DNA of 55,775 bases from Verrucomicrobiota bacterium (GTDB lineage Bacteria; Verrucomicrobiota; Verrucomicrobiia; Limisphaerales; SIBE01), in contig JAQBVM010000003.1 in the NCBI GenBank assembly GCA_027623095.1, positions 1-55,775 on the forward strand, in the 5' to 3' direction. A model generated the notes under the pieces. It was not told the origin of the DNA. It made no database searches and was given only the letters and a program-made list of their open reading frames with translations. Positions 1 to 8,462 of the stretch are shown here, one piece after another. Within the stretch, counting starts at the first letter, position 1; each line of letters starts with the position of its first letter. A program made the position numbers and the translations under genes.

Positions 1-148
1 GACGAATAGGAGGGAATTCAACCGCTCAGTCTTATCCTCAAAAGACCCCCTTTATTTTGAGGTCTGGAGCTCGATGCAGCCCTGGAAAACTTGCTGCACA
101 CATTTTCTTGAATTGACAGGCGTTTAGAAACATTAAGAAGATATTGCA

Positions 149-1543
149 ATGAATGAATCCACCGCTAGTCCCACGTCACGCCGCGAATTTCTGAAGAGCA
201 CAGGCCGTATTGCGGCGGTCTCGGCTCTCGCCGGCGTCGCTCTCCCTCATGTCCATGCCGCAGAGGACAACACGCTTCAAGTGGCTCTTGTCGGCTGCGG
301 CGGACGCGGAAGCGGTGCCGCGGTCAACGCGCTCGGCACCTCAAAGCAAGGGCCCATCAAGCTCGTTGCCATGGCCGATGTCTTTCAGCACCGCCTGGAT
401 GGAAGCTACAACGCCCTGAACCGGGAAAACTCGAGCCAGGTCGATGTGCCGCCGGAGCGGAAGTTCATCGGGTTCGACGCCTATAAGAACGCGATGGATT
501 GCTTGAAGCCTGGCGATATAGCTATTTTCACGACACCGCTTGCCTTCCGCTGGGTTCATTTCACCTACGCGATCGAAAAGGGGCTGAACGTATTCATGGA
601 AAAGCCCTTGACGGCTGATGGGCCAACGTCCCGGCGAATGATTGAACTCGCCGAAAAAGCGTCGGGGAAGAACTTGAAAGTCGGAGTGGGATTGATGTCT
701 CGCCACAGCAAGGCGCTCCAAGAATTGCACCATCGCATTCAGGATGGCGAAATTGGAGATCTTGTGTTGCTGCGCGGTTACCGGATGCATGGACCGGTGG
801 GGTCGGCCTTTTCGGATAAATGGCCCGGCACGCCGAGTGAATTGCTTTGGCAAATCTCGCGCTTTCACAGCTTTATCTGGGCGAGCGGCGGGTGTTTCAG
901 CGACTTCTACATTCACCACGTCGATCATCTCTGTTGGATGAAGAACGCGTGGCCCGTCTCGGCCCAAGGGATTGGGGGGCGGCATTATCGGGAATCGCCC
1001 AACGGCGGCAATTACGTGGATCAGAACTTCGATTCGTATTCAGTGGAATACGTTTTCGAGGACGGCGCCCGGTTTATTATGGACGGGCGCTGCATCGTGG
1101 GCTGCAACTCGATCTACAACAGTTATGTCCACGGCACCAAAGGTTCGGCGATCGTATCGAAGAGCAGTGACTGCGGATATCCCTCCAGCACCTTTCGGGG
1201 GCAGAAACCGGACCGGAGCAAACAGATTTGGATTTCGGAGCTGCCGCCCTCCGAGCGGGATCCCTACCAAAACGAATGGGACTCGTTGGTCGGCGCGATC
1301 CGCAACGACAGGCCTTACAACGAGGTGAAGCGCGGTGTGGAAGCCAGCCTCGTAACCTCGATGGGCCGCCGGGCGGCGCATTCCGGTCAGGAAATTACTT
1401 TCGAGCAAATGATGAACTCGGAGGAAGAATACGCTCCGGGCGCGGACAAGCTCACGATGGAATCCCCGGCATTCTTGATGGCGGATGCCAATGGCCGGTA
1501 TCCGATCCCCGAACCCGGCCACAAGAAATCCTTGGAGTATTGA
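149..1543 (+). CDS. Tat-exported Gfo/Idh/MocA family oxidoreductase
   Basis: 464 aa. A twin-arginine signal (SRREFLKS, Arg11-Arg12, followed by a hydrophobic alanine-rich stretch to about residue 38) predicts Tat export with cofactor already bound. The mature part opens with a Rossmann dinucleotide loop (VGCGGRGSG, about 48-56). The family EKP motif lies at 151-153, and an HHVDH cluster at 256-260 probably belongs to the substrate pocket. Length is normal for exported Gfo/Idh proteins of Verrucomicrobiota and Planctomycetes, which are NAD(P)-dependent sugar or inositol oxidoreductases; the substrate cannot be read from sequence. The ATG start is kept because the Tat motif follows at the right distance and a purine-rich AAGAAG lies upstream. 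A strong terminator ends the unit, so it is probably monocistronic. The SDR gene downstream may share sugar-acid metabolism. Confidence 0.93.
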   Translation: MNESTASPTSRREFLKSTGRIAAVSALAGVALPHVHAAEDNTLQVALVGCGGRGSGAAVNALGTSKQGPIKLVAMADVFQHRLDGSYNALNRENSSQVDVPPERKFIGFDAYKNAMDCLKPGDIAIFTTPLAFRWVHFTYAIEKGLNVFMEKPLTADGPTSRRMIELAEKASGKNLKVGVGLMSRHSKALQELHHRIQDGEIGDLVLLRGYRMHGPVGSAFSDKWPGTPSELLWQISRFHSFIWASGGCFSDFYIHHVDHLCWMKNAWPVSAQGIGGRHYRESPNGGNYVDQNFDSYSVEYVFEDGARFIMDGRCIVGCNSIYNSYVHGTKGSAIVSKSSDCGYPSSTFRGQKPDRSKQIWISELPPSERDPYQNEWDSLVGAIRNDRPYNEVKRGVEASLVTSMGRRAAHSGQEITFEQMMNSEEEYAPGADKLTMESPAFLMADANGRYPIPEPGHKKSLEY

Positions 1544-1578
1544 GATATCTTGCGGCCAATGGCCGTTTTCACGAACAC

Positions 1579-1610
1579 GCCCTGCGCAAAACAGCGCGGG
1601 GCTTTTTTTT
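1579..1610 (+). terminator. Rho-independent terminator
   Basis: Arms GCCCTGCGC and GCGCGGGGC (one G-U pair) enclose a 6-nt loop and are followed directly by eight T residues. It lies 36 bases after the oxidoreductase stop and just ahead of the next gene's start at 1628. Confidence 0.87.
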
Positions 1611-1627
1611 GAGACTGTCGTTCAGAT

Positions 1628-2443
1628 ATGAAAAAGATTCTCTTAACGGGCGCCGCCGGAATTGTTGGAACAGCGCTGCGGCCTCTTTTGCGGGAGCGTT
1701 ATTCGCATGTTCTGCTGACCGACATCGCGGGGATAACGAGCCTCGCTGAGAACGAATCGTTCGAGCGCGGAGATATCGCCGATCTTTCTTTTGTAAAAAC
1801 ATTGGCGGCTCAGGTGGACGGCATCGTGCATCTCGCCGGAATGGTGGGGCCTGATTATACGTTTGATGACGTTCTGCTGCCGAACATCGTCGGCACGCAG
1901 AATGTCTATGCGGCGGCGCACGCTGCCGGTGTCACCCATGTGGTCTATGCGAGCAGTCATCATTCGGTCGGTTTCATTCGGCGCGGCGAACACATTGACG
2001 AAACTACAGCACCGCGGCCGGACAGTTACTATGGTGTGAGCAAAGCGTTCGGCGAATCTTTGGGCGCTTTCTTTGCGGACAAGTTTGGCCTCAACGTGCT
2101 CGCGATCCGAATCGGATTTGTAGGGGATACAGTCGCCGATGAGCGCCGGCTTCACACGTGGACCAGTCCGCGCGACTTGGCTCAACTCATCGAGATTGGA
2201 CTCACGACCCCGAATCTGGGATACGAGCTAGTCTATGGAGTCTCGGACAATCCGGGGCCGTTTTTCGTAAATACGAATGCAGAACGCCTTGGATACCGGC
2301 CTAAGGACAAATCGGTGAACGCGGTTGCTGATCCATCCGTTCTGGACGCCCGCCCGGATCCAAATACGATCGAGGGCGCCGTGGTTGGCGGCCGGTTCGC
2401 AGCTTCGGGTTTCGAGGGAAACACGGGCCGTGTTGCAGGATAA
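1628..2443 (+). CDS. NAD-dependent epimerase/dehydratase (uronate-dehydrogenase-like SDR)
   Basis: 271 aa extended short-chain dehydrogenase. The N-terminal GAAGIVG loop (residues 8-14) matches GxxGxxG for NAD binding. The catalytic YGVSK (Tyr135, Lys139) and a preceding SSHHSVGF segment (about 109-116) are present. The SS.H..VGF..R pattern is typical of uronate dehydrogenases, which oxidise glucuronate or galacturonate to aldarolactones. No signal peptide is visible, so it is cytoplasmic. It lies 17 bases downstream of the oxidoreductase terminator and therefore needs its own promoter. A nucleotide-sugar epimerase function remains possible. Confidence 0.88.
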   Translation: MKKILLTGAAGIVGTALRPLLRERYSHVLLTDIAGITSLAENESFERGDIADLSFVKTLAAQVDGIVHLAGMVGPDYTFDDVLLPNIVGTQNVYAAAHAAGVTHVVYASSHHSVGFIRRGEHIDETTAPRPDSYYGVSKAFGESLGAFFADKFGLNVLAIRIGFVGDTVADERRLHTWTSPRDLAQLIEIGLTTPNLGYELVYGVSDNPGPFFVNTNAERLGYRPKDKSVNAVADPSVLDARPDPNTIEGAVVGGRFAASGFEGNTGRVAG

Positions 2444-3258
2444 CGCTGATAATGAGAATTGGCTCGAACTCCAAAAGCTTGTCTGAAAAGCCAGAGGAAA
2501 CGTGGGAACGACCACGACCTCCAGATTGACAACATACGGCAGCCACCCGCGGGAGTTGCGCGCCGGAGCCTTGGACTGCGGTGACGAGCAAAGCGATTCA
2601 CAGCTTTGGCGTAGGCGGATTCTGCTGAACTGGAACCGATCTTTGCGACCCGCGTGGCTGGATTCCATCAGCAGATTGTTCAGGAAGTGGTCTTCTCCGG
2701 AGGCCGTGTGCAGAAAAATGTCCGAAACGTAACGATCCCATTTTATCTGGTCTCGAGGTGGTGATGGGGACTGCCATACCGGGACGAATTGCTTCCTCCA
2801 ATTGACTGGAACCCCGTCCGTTCCGAACGGCCGGTTGTTCCCGTTTTTCGGGCAACTCTTTGTTCTCCAAAGAGCTGAGGATGGGGTAGTACGCCCAACT
2901 GAAGTTTTGCCGCACGGCGAAATTTGGAAAAGCGCGCGCAAAACGCAGGCACCGATATTGAATGCTGCCGTGGACCCCTCAGTCGGTTTGCGAGGCGCCT
3001 GATATCCTCCCGTCCAAGTTTCTCGCGGTCTTGGTGGTGGAGCAGATGTACGTCAATCAACAATCCGGTTTCCCAGTAAGCGCGATCTTTCTCATTATGA
3101 GCGAGGATAGTGTCCCACACATGGGACTGGATATTCCCACAAGCGGGCAATCCGCTTCCGTGGCAGAGCCGCAGAATCGTATTGTTCGTGGATATCATAG
3201 TGTTTCTGCATCCTCACGAAGAATTGGCATGACGGCTGCATCGACTGGCTGATTTTGT
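2444..3258. other. Gene-free stretch with decayed coding remnants and one repeat copy
   Basis: No intact gene is convincing over 815 bases. The minus strand has open frames of up to 237 codons that overlap and switch frame (for example around 2740-3200), as expected of a decayed minus-strand gene, but I could not match them to a family. A degraded copy of the dispersed TTGGACTGCGGTGACGAG module starts at 2571. Confidence 0.5.
2571..2640 (+). repeat. Dispersed module B, degraded copy 1
   Basis: Begins TTGGACTGCGGTGACGAG and continues with AAGCGATTCACAGCTTT, close to the copies at 5823, 21207 and 32513. Similarity fades after about 60 bases, and the hairpin found in the other copies is not recognisable here. 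Confidence 0.7.
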
Positions 3259-5637
3259 ATGACCGACATTAAATTCGCCTTCCGCCAACTGCTGAAGAAT
3301 CCCGGCTTCACCGCCGTGGCCGTGCTCACGCTCGCGCTCGGGATCGGCGTGAATACTTCAATGTTTACCGCGCTTCAGGCGCTGCTCGCGCGCCAGTTGC
3401 CGTATCCCGATCCCGGAACGCTGGTGCAGGTGTTCCAAACGTCGCCCCGGTCGCAGCATGAACTGCATCACTCGGTGCCGAATTTTCTAGACTACGAGCA
3501 GAATGGCGACTTTGAGTTCATGGCGGCCCTGAACGACAAACCGTTCAATCTGGTAGAACCCGGTCAACCCGCCGAGAGGGTGCTTGGACTACAAGTTTCC
3601 GCCGGACTTTTCCCGCTTCTCGGAATCCAACCCGCGCTCGGCCGCGTTTTCACAGCCGATGAAGACCTGCCGGGCCGGAACAATGTCGCCGTTCTGGATT
3701 ACGGTTTCTGGCAGCGGCGGTTTGCCGGGGACACCAACATCATCGGTCGAGTTCTGCGACTGGACGGTGAATCGGTAACGGTGGTGGGCGTAATGCCGGC
3801 TCGGTTCCACGACATTATGCTGATGGGACCGGCCAGCCTGTGGCGGCCAATTGCTTTCACGGATGATCAGCGCGAGGAGCGAGGAAACAATTTCCTTAAA
3901 TGCATCGCCCGGCTCAAACCCGGCCAGCCGCTGAAACAAGCTCAGGCGGCGGCGGACATTTTGGCCTCGACTCAGCTCCAGGATCACCCTGAAAACTCGG
4001 CGGAAGGCCTGCGCCTGGTGCCGCTGGCCGAGGCCAGTCTGCCACCGCAAGCGCGGAGGATCGTTTGGTCGGTGATGGCGCTCGCGGGCTTCGTGCTGCT
4101 CATCGCATGCGCGAACCTTGCAAACCTTCAGTTTGCGCGGACCGCCATGCGCGGGCGCGAATTCGCCATCCGTGGGGCGTTGGGGGCTCCGCGCGGACGA
4201 CTGCTCAGGCAATTGCTCGTTGAAAGCTTGATGCTTGCCTTCATTGGCGGCCTGCTCGGTTTGATCCTGTCTCAATGGAGCAACGATTTGCTGCGGCGGC
4301 AGTTTGGCGCTGACGGTGAAACGGTGCTCAGCCTTCGGCTCAATCTGACGGTGATTGTCTTTGCGCTGGCCGTGTCGAGCGCGTCGGGTTTGGCGTTCGG
4401 CCTCGTTCCGGCGTGGCTGGCCTCGCGCACGGACGTCAACGACGCACTCAAGCAAGGAGTGCGCGGCACCACAGGCGATCGTTCCCAAAATCGACTTCAG
4501 CATTCACTCGTCGTTGCAGAAGTGGCGCTCGCCATGGTGCTTCTCGCGGGAGCGGGATTGGTCGTGAATGGACTGCGAAGCTTTGCGGGTCTGGATCCGG
4601 GTTGGCGGGTGGACGGCATGACCCAGGGCTATCTAACCCTGCCCGAAGGGAAATACGGCAGTGGCGGCTCACTTCGTGCGTTTGCGGATCGACTCGAGGA
4701 AAGGCTGACGGCGATTCCCGGTGTCGAACGGGCGGCGATTTGTTGGAACCTGCCGATCCGCCAGTTCAATGTCACGTCCAGCTTCAACATTGATGGCCGG
4801 CCCGAGCCGCCGAAAGGGCAGGCGCAAAACTCCTTCGTCAACGGCGTCTCCCCCGGGTACTTCAGCACCTTGGAAATGCGGTTGCTGTCCGGTCGGGATT
4901 TCCTCTCCGCCGACACCACGAACCGTCCGCCGGTCGTCATCATTAACGAGACGATGGCCCGCGCCTTCTGGCCGGAGGAGTCGCCCGTGGGTCAGCGCAT
5001 CAACGGCGCGGAAATCGTGGGTGTTGTGAGCAATGTTCGGTTTCCCGCGAATCCGGCCGAATCTAGGACGCAGTTCCAAACCTATCGCCCGTTCGCCCAA
5101 GAACCGCGAAACCGGATGACGATCGCGATCCGGGGCCGCGTCCCGGCGGAGACGCTGCGCCGTGCTGTCGCGGACGTGGACACCGACCAACCGGTGGGAG
5201 AGCCCGGTCCCGTTCGCGCGGGCGTGGGGAAGTCCCTCGACAACTGGGCTGTGGGCGGGCGGATACTGAGCATCTTCGCTCTGCTGGGCCTTTCACTGGC
5301 AGGCTTGGGCATTTACGGCGTGATCTCCGGATTCGTCGTCCGGCGCACGGGTGAGATCGGCGTACGGATGGCGCTGGGCGCGCAAGTCCGCGATGTTCTG
5401 CGGCTGGTGGTCGCGAAGGGGTTGCGATTGTCTCTCCTGGGGATGGGGATCGGACTATTCGGAGCGTTCGGAATCACGCGCCTCCTTGCCTCCGTCCTGC
5501 CGGAACTGCCGGCCAGCGATCCGCTCGTCATCACGCTCGTGGCAGTGGTCCTCCTCGCGATTACCATCGCTGCCTGCTGGCTTCCGGCAAGGCGCGCCGC
5601 AAGAGTTGATCCAATGGATGCGCTGCGAGCGGAATGA
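3259..5637 (+). CDS. ADOP-type ABC transporter permease (FtsX/MacB-like)
   Basis: 792 aa. It starts with the family sequence DIKFAFRQLLKNPGFT and a membrane anchor (about 18-42), followed by a periplasmic MacB-like core. Two FtsX-type blocks of membrane helices follow, one around 265-390 after the first core and one at the C-terminus around 670-790. A second periplasmic core lies between them, and the protein ends in the characteristic PARRAARVDPMDALRAE. This two-module layout is that of the Acidobacteria/Verrucomicrobiota duplicated-permease family (ADOP). There is no Walker A/B domain in the protein and no ATPase gene beside it, so the partner must be encoded elsewhere. Likely roles are lipoprotein or small-molecule extrusion or mechanotransmission; the substrate is unknown. 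The start is the first ATG and has only a weak ribosome site. Confidence 0.92.
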   Translation: MTDIKFAFRQLLKNPGFTAVAVLTLALGIGVNTSMFTALQALLARQLPYPDPGTLVQVFQTSPRSQHELHHSVPNFLDYEQNGDFEFMAALNDKPFNLVEPGQPAERVLGLQVSAGLFPLLGIQPALGRVFTADEDLPGRNNVAVLDYGFWQRRFAGDTNIIGRVLRLDGESVTVVGVMPARFHDIMLMGPASLWRPIAFTDDQREERGNNFLKCIARLKPGQPLKQAQAAADILASTQLQDHPENSAEGLRLVPLAEASLPPQARRIVWSVMALAGFVLLIACANLANLQFARTAMRGREFAIRGALGAPRGRLLRQLLVESLMLAFIGGLLGLILSQWSNDLLRRQFGADGETVLSLRLNLTVIVFALAVSSASGLAFGLVPAWLASRTDVNDALKQGVRGTTGDRSQNRLQHSLVVAEVALAMVLLAGAGLVVNGLRSFAGLDPGWRVDGMTQGYLTLPEGKYGSGGSLRAFADRLEERLTAIPGVERAAICWNLPIRQFNVTSSFNIDGRPEPPKGQAQNSFVNGVSPGYFSTLEMRLLSGRDFLSADTTNRPPVVIINETMARAFWPEESPVGQRINGAEIVGVVSNVRFPANPAESRTQFQTYRPFAQEPRNRMTIAIRGRVPAETLRRAVADVDTDQPVGEPGPVRAGVGKSLDNWAVGGRILSIFALLGLSLAGLGIYGVISGFVVRRTGEIGVRMALGAQVRDVLRLVVAKGLRLSLLGMGIGLFGAFGITRLLASVLPELPASDPLVITLVAVVLLAITIAACWLPARRAARVDPMDALRAE

Positions 5638-5757
5638 ACAAGGGGGAATCGAGAACGGAAAAGGAACCTGCCAGACGGCGCGGGCGCATCTCCGATTGAG
5701 GGCAGGCCCACTCTCCGCAGTTCCGCCTGGAACGACTCGCCGAATCTCGCTTCTCTC

Positions 5758-6045
5758 GGTGGGGCGACACTCCGTGGAGCTGATGAAGAATTTGACGGAA
5801 CTTTGATGAACGCGGCAGCGTCTTGGACTGCGGTGACGAGCGAAGCGATTCACCGCTTTCTCTTCTGCGGGTCCGAGGGATCGAGAGAGGTCCAGACAAC
5901 TTGGTTCCAGGTCAAAAGCGGCAACTGCGCAGGCTCCGTTGCCGCACTCCAAAACCTGGCGTAAGATTTGTCGAATCCCTGAGTCTCCTTGCGAATGGCC
6001 GGAGAATTGATCACCCACACCCTTCTCAGATGGCACGGTACGGAG
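5758..6045 (+). repeat. Composite dispersed repeat, copy with left terminal repeat and module B
   Basis: Left end GGTGGGGCGACACTCCG (5758-5774) is identical to 20965-20981. Module B follows from 5823, with the hairpin GCGGCAAC (5918-5925) / GTTGCCGC (5938-5945). Similarity to the 20965-21450 element runs through the stretch about gaatggccggag..ttgatcaccc. The expected right terminal repeat is not recognisable: around 6035 only GGAGGGGCGG remains. Confidence 0.75.
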
Positions 6046-6089
6046 GGGCGGATTCTGGAATACTTCCGTGAGATTCGTAACATTTTAAG

Positions 6090-6168
6090 AAGAAGTCGCT
6101 GTTTTCTCGAGAAGATTTATGGGAAGTGGACAACCGAGGATACCGAATCCAGGAATAAGGACCAAGTT
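6090..6168 (+). repeat. Dispersed module C, copy 1
   Basis: Shares GTTTTCTCGAGAAGA, GGGAAGTGGAC and ACCGAATCCAGGA with 20991-21070, where the order is CTGCGAAGACTTTTGGGAAG, GGACCACGGA, TTCCGAATACAGGA. A shorter third copy is at 46527-46555. Confidence 0.6.
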
Positions 6169-6180
6169 GATCCGGTGACT

Positions 6181-7080
6181 CTATTGTCTCGCAGGGCCGG
6201 ATCTACCGCGGCTCGGGGGCTTGTAATCGACCAGTTCGTTCACCGGTTTCTTGGCCGCCCAAGCGATGCCGCGCAAGAGCATTGGCTTAATGGTGGGACC
6301 GGAAAAATTGGAATACGCATGTCCTTGCATCCAGACGAACGCGCGCGCCGGGGAGGTGCCGCCTGGAAGTGTGTGTTCATACGTCCAGATTTGCGGCACG
6401 ACTTCGCCGGCGTGGCCCGCTCGAACCGCCGTTGGAGTGCTGGCAATCACTGCGCTGGCCAGAACGTTGATTTTGGGATTTGCCGCCCAAGTCATTGAAT
6501 AGAACGCCTCGTCTTCATCGAGCGTGAAGTCCGACATGCCCTGCATGATCGGATTGTCGCGGTCAACAATCGTGTAGGGGACCGCCGCCTCGAGTGTGAA
6601 ATTCGTCTCGCCGTGCTTTTTCGCTCCACCGATCAGTGTCGCGAAATACTCGGGATCAGGCCCGCAGAGCGCATCGTGCAAACTCACCAAACCGCCGCCC
6701 CTGCGGACAAAGGCTTCCAGATCAGCCTTCTCCCGCTCGGTGAGATAGCCCGCGTCGCCCTTGTAGATCACGACCACGTCAACCAGGTCCAACTCCGCCG
6801 CGCCGGGAGAGTGAAGCGAACCGTCCACCACGGCGCCGTGTTCGGTCAGAATCTTACTCCAATCCGCGAGAAACTGCGGGTAATCGTGCTTCCCGGGGCC
6901 GTGCGACTTAAGCCCGGCGCGAATGTAAATTCGCATGCCGGCGGGATTCTGCCCCGGCGGCAGCGGCACCCGGTCGCGCGCCCGGCCTTGCGCCGACGTT
7001 CCCGATTGTTGCGCGGAAACCCACGCGCAGCAAAGGGTCGCGAGGGCGACAGTGAGGTAAGCGTTGATCTTCGAGGGCAT
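6181..7080 (-). CDS. Secreted ThuA domain protein
   Basis: 299 aa from the ATG at 7080, chosen because it begins a clean signal peptide (MPSKINAYLTVALATLCCAWVSA); the longer open frame upstream has no such feature. The body matches the ThuA fold (class I glutamine amidotransferase-like): a tract around DVVVIYKGDAGYLTEREKADLEAFV, a GGGLVSLHDA turn, and DEAFYSMTWA plus QIWTYEHTLPGG toward the end. ThuA proteins are linked to trehalose and other sugar utilisation and are abundant in Verrucomicrobiota and Planctomycetes beside DUF1080 and Gfo/Idh genes; the catalytic role is not settled. It is convergent with the permease. Confidence 0.9.
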   Translation of the reverse strand: MPSKINAYLTVALATLCCAWVSAQQSGTSAQGRARDRVPLPPGQNPAGMRIYIRAGLKSHGPGKHDYPQFLADWSKILTEHGAVVDGSLHSPGAAELDLVDVVVIYKGDAGYLTEREKADLEAFVRRGGGLVSLHDALCGPDPEYFATLIGGAKKHGETNFTLEAAVPYTIVDRDNPIMQGMSDFTLDEDEAFYSMTWAANPKINVLASAVIASTPTAVRAGHAGEVVPQIWTYEHTLPGGTSPARAFVWMQGHAYSNFSGPTIKPMLLRGIAWAAKKPVNELVDYKPPSRGRSGPARQ

Positions 7081-7236
7081 GCTCTCGAAGCTGGCACTTC
7101 CCGCTCGATCATGCAATTCCGATTTTCCGGCAATGTCGGCTCTGTGCGTCTTGGGGCTGTGCTGCTCCGCGGCCCTAATATCAGGGTGGCGCAGCAACGC
7201 CACCCAACCACATCAGTCCACCGGTTACCCCGAAAA

Positions 7237-7309
7237 TGGGAGGGTGAGGCTCCCGCCAAACCCTGAAATCCTCGCGAAAATGGGTTCGACTGGCAGTCTC
7301 ACCCTCCCA
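7237..7309. repeat. Hairpin repeat family D, copy 1
   Basis: The left arm TGGGAGGGTGAGGCT and right arm AGTCTCACCCTCCCA form an almost perfect long-range stem around a 43-base interior containing TGGGTTCGACTGG. Related copies are at 46886-46955 and, cut by the window end, at 55733. Confidence 0.7.
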
Positions 7310-7375
7310 AATAGAACTAGGAACGTTCTTAAATCCGCGTTTTCACCCCTGGGTCAAACGAAGTCAGAGGGTGGG

Positions 7376-8284
7376 TTATTCAGTGCGGATTGGATTTCCC
7401 TTCGGATCTATCATAGTCGGGGTGACAAACCGCCGCGCGCCAAATGCGCGGGGATCATCATAACCCAGGAATTCCACAATCCCGGCGGTGATCGTCATCT
7501 GGATCGCGTAGTCTGTGATCGAGTAGCGAATCGGTGAGTTGGCACCGCGGACAATCGCGTGCAATGCATCCCTGAGACTGAGGTTCCGAAGCGGCGGATC
7601 AATCCTGATGACGACGCTCCGAAGATCCTGCTCTTTTTGACGTTCCGAATCTATGATTAGGTTAATGCCTTTCTTTTCGGAGTCGATTTCCTGAACCTGC
7701 TGATCGACATTCCTGAGGACTTCGTTCAACGGCACACCTTCGTAGTGAACTTCTGCCAAAACGATGGACGTCAGCCTCGTTGTCAGCGCTCTCAACTGAG
7801 GGCTTGAGTAAACCAAATTCGTTTTGGATGGTAACTGCGGATTTGGCAGACGCTCTTGTTGAGCAGGTTCCTTAAGAATTGGGGTCGTGGTTTCTACTCC
7901 TTTGGACAAAACATTTCCGTCTTCGTCCACGATGGAAACATCCGATGCCTTCAGTCCTTCAATCGAATTGGCTACCAAGAAGCCAATGGCATTTGCTGCG
8001 TCTCGGCGGAGACGGCTGTTCGGGCGCAGCTTGATAGTAACAAAGGCTTTGGGGCTTCGCTCGGGCGCGAGAGGGTCTTCAGTGTCCCGATTGACGATTG
8101 CCACTCGCGCCTCCTCAACCTCATCGATTTCGGTAATGTTCCGGGCTAGTTCTTCCTCGATAACCTGCAGGAATCTTTTCCGCGACTGCGGATCTGACGT
8201 CGCACTACGAGATTCCGGTCCGTTGATGCCAGGACCTCCGTCTGAACCGGCAGCGAAGATTGAGATTGTCAGAGAAACTTTAGA
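7376..8284 (-). pseudogene. 5'-truncated FliF/YscJ-like plus STN/secretin-N0-like fusion gene
   Basis: The coherent frame runs from a stop at 8285-8287 to 7376 (about 300 codons). No ATG, GTG or TTG occurs before GTG 8104, and that start would cut into the first domain, so the 5' end looks lost. The first part (ELARNIT, ARVAIVNRD, FVTIKLRPNSRL, ANSIEGLKASDVSIVDEDG) matches the FliF/YscJ/PrgK ring-building domain. After a linker, VHYEGVPLNEVL, INLIIDSE and LRNLSLRDALHAIVR..IRYSITDYAI match the beta-alpha-beta repeats of STN or secretin N0/N1 domains. No signal peptide or membrane segment remains, and no T3SS or flagellar genes are nearby. It could still be expressed from a non-canonical start or GTG 8104, giving 242 aa. 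Confidence 0.65.
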
Positions 8285-8458
8285 TCATGGAAGCTATCTG
8301 GGAGGATCTGCGCGATAATGGGGAGCGCGTTTCCGTTCCGGATTGGCAGAAGATGTTGCTGGACAGACGACGAAAAGCGGTTGAGGAAGGTCGAGAGAAG
8401 GTTTTGGACTGGGATGAAGTGAAGCACACGCTGGGCGGCAACACAGCTCTACCATAGG
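8260..8458 (+). pseudogene. Addiction-module antitoxin (TIGR02574-like) with internal stop
   Basis: From ATG 8287 the frame encodes 56 aa: MEAIWEDLRD, then VPDWQKMLLDRRRKAVEEG and VLDWDEVKHTL, the C-terminal pattern of the RelB-like addiction-module component family. Immediately upstream in the same frame is LRLSEKL, then TAG (8281-8283), then IMEAIW. This aligns position by position with the usual family segment L-x-x-x-E-R-L-E-L-x-E-A-I-W, the stop taking the place of a Glu, a single GAG to TAG change. No ATG precedes it and the frame closes at 8224, so the N-terminus is also missing. No toxin gene follows. It overlaps the truncated FliF/YscJ-like gene on the opposite strand. Confidence 0.6.
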
Positions 8459-8462
8459 AAGA

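Larger units (their letters stand above)
5638..6180. other. Intergenic region made mostly of dispersed repeats
   Basis: Between the permease (plus) and the ThuA gene (minus, 3' end). It holds the left terminal repeat at 5758, module B at 5823 and module C at about 6090-6168. Open frames here have the same translations as frames in the other repeat copies and are not genes. Confidence 0.75.

Noticed and set aside
341..985. 214-codon minus-strand frame inside the Gfo/Idh gene.
   Set aside because: It is an antisense shadow of a clearly recognised gene with Tat signal and family motifs.
5823..6071. Plus- and minus-strand frames such as MDCGDERSDSPLS.., recurring at 5823, 21200 and 32513.
   Set aside because: They are translations of the same dispersed repeat, with different frames open in different copies and no ribosome sites.
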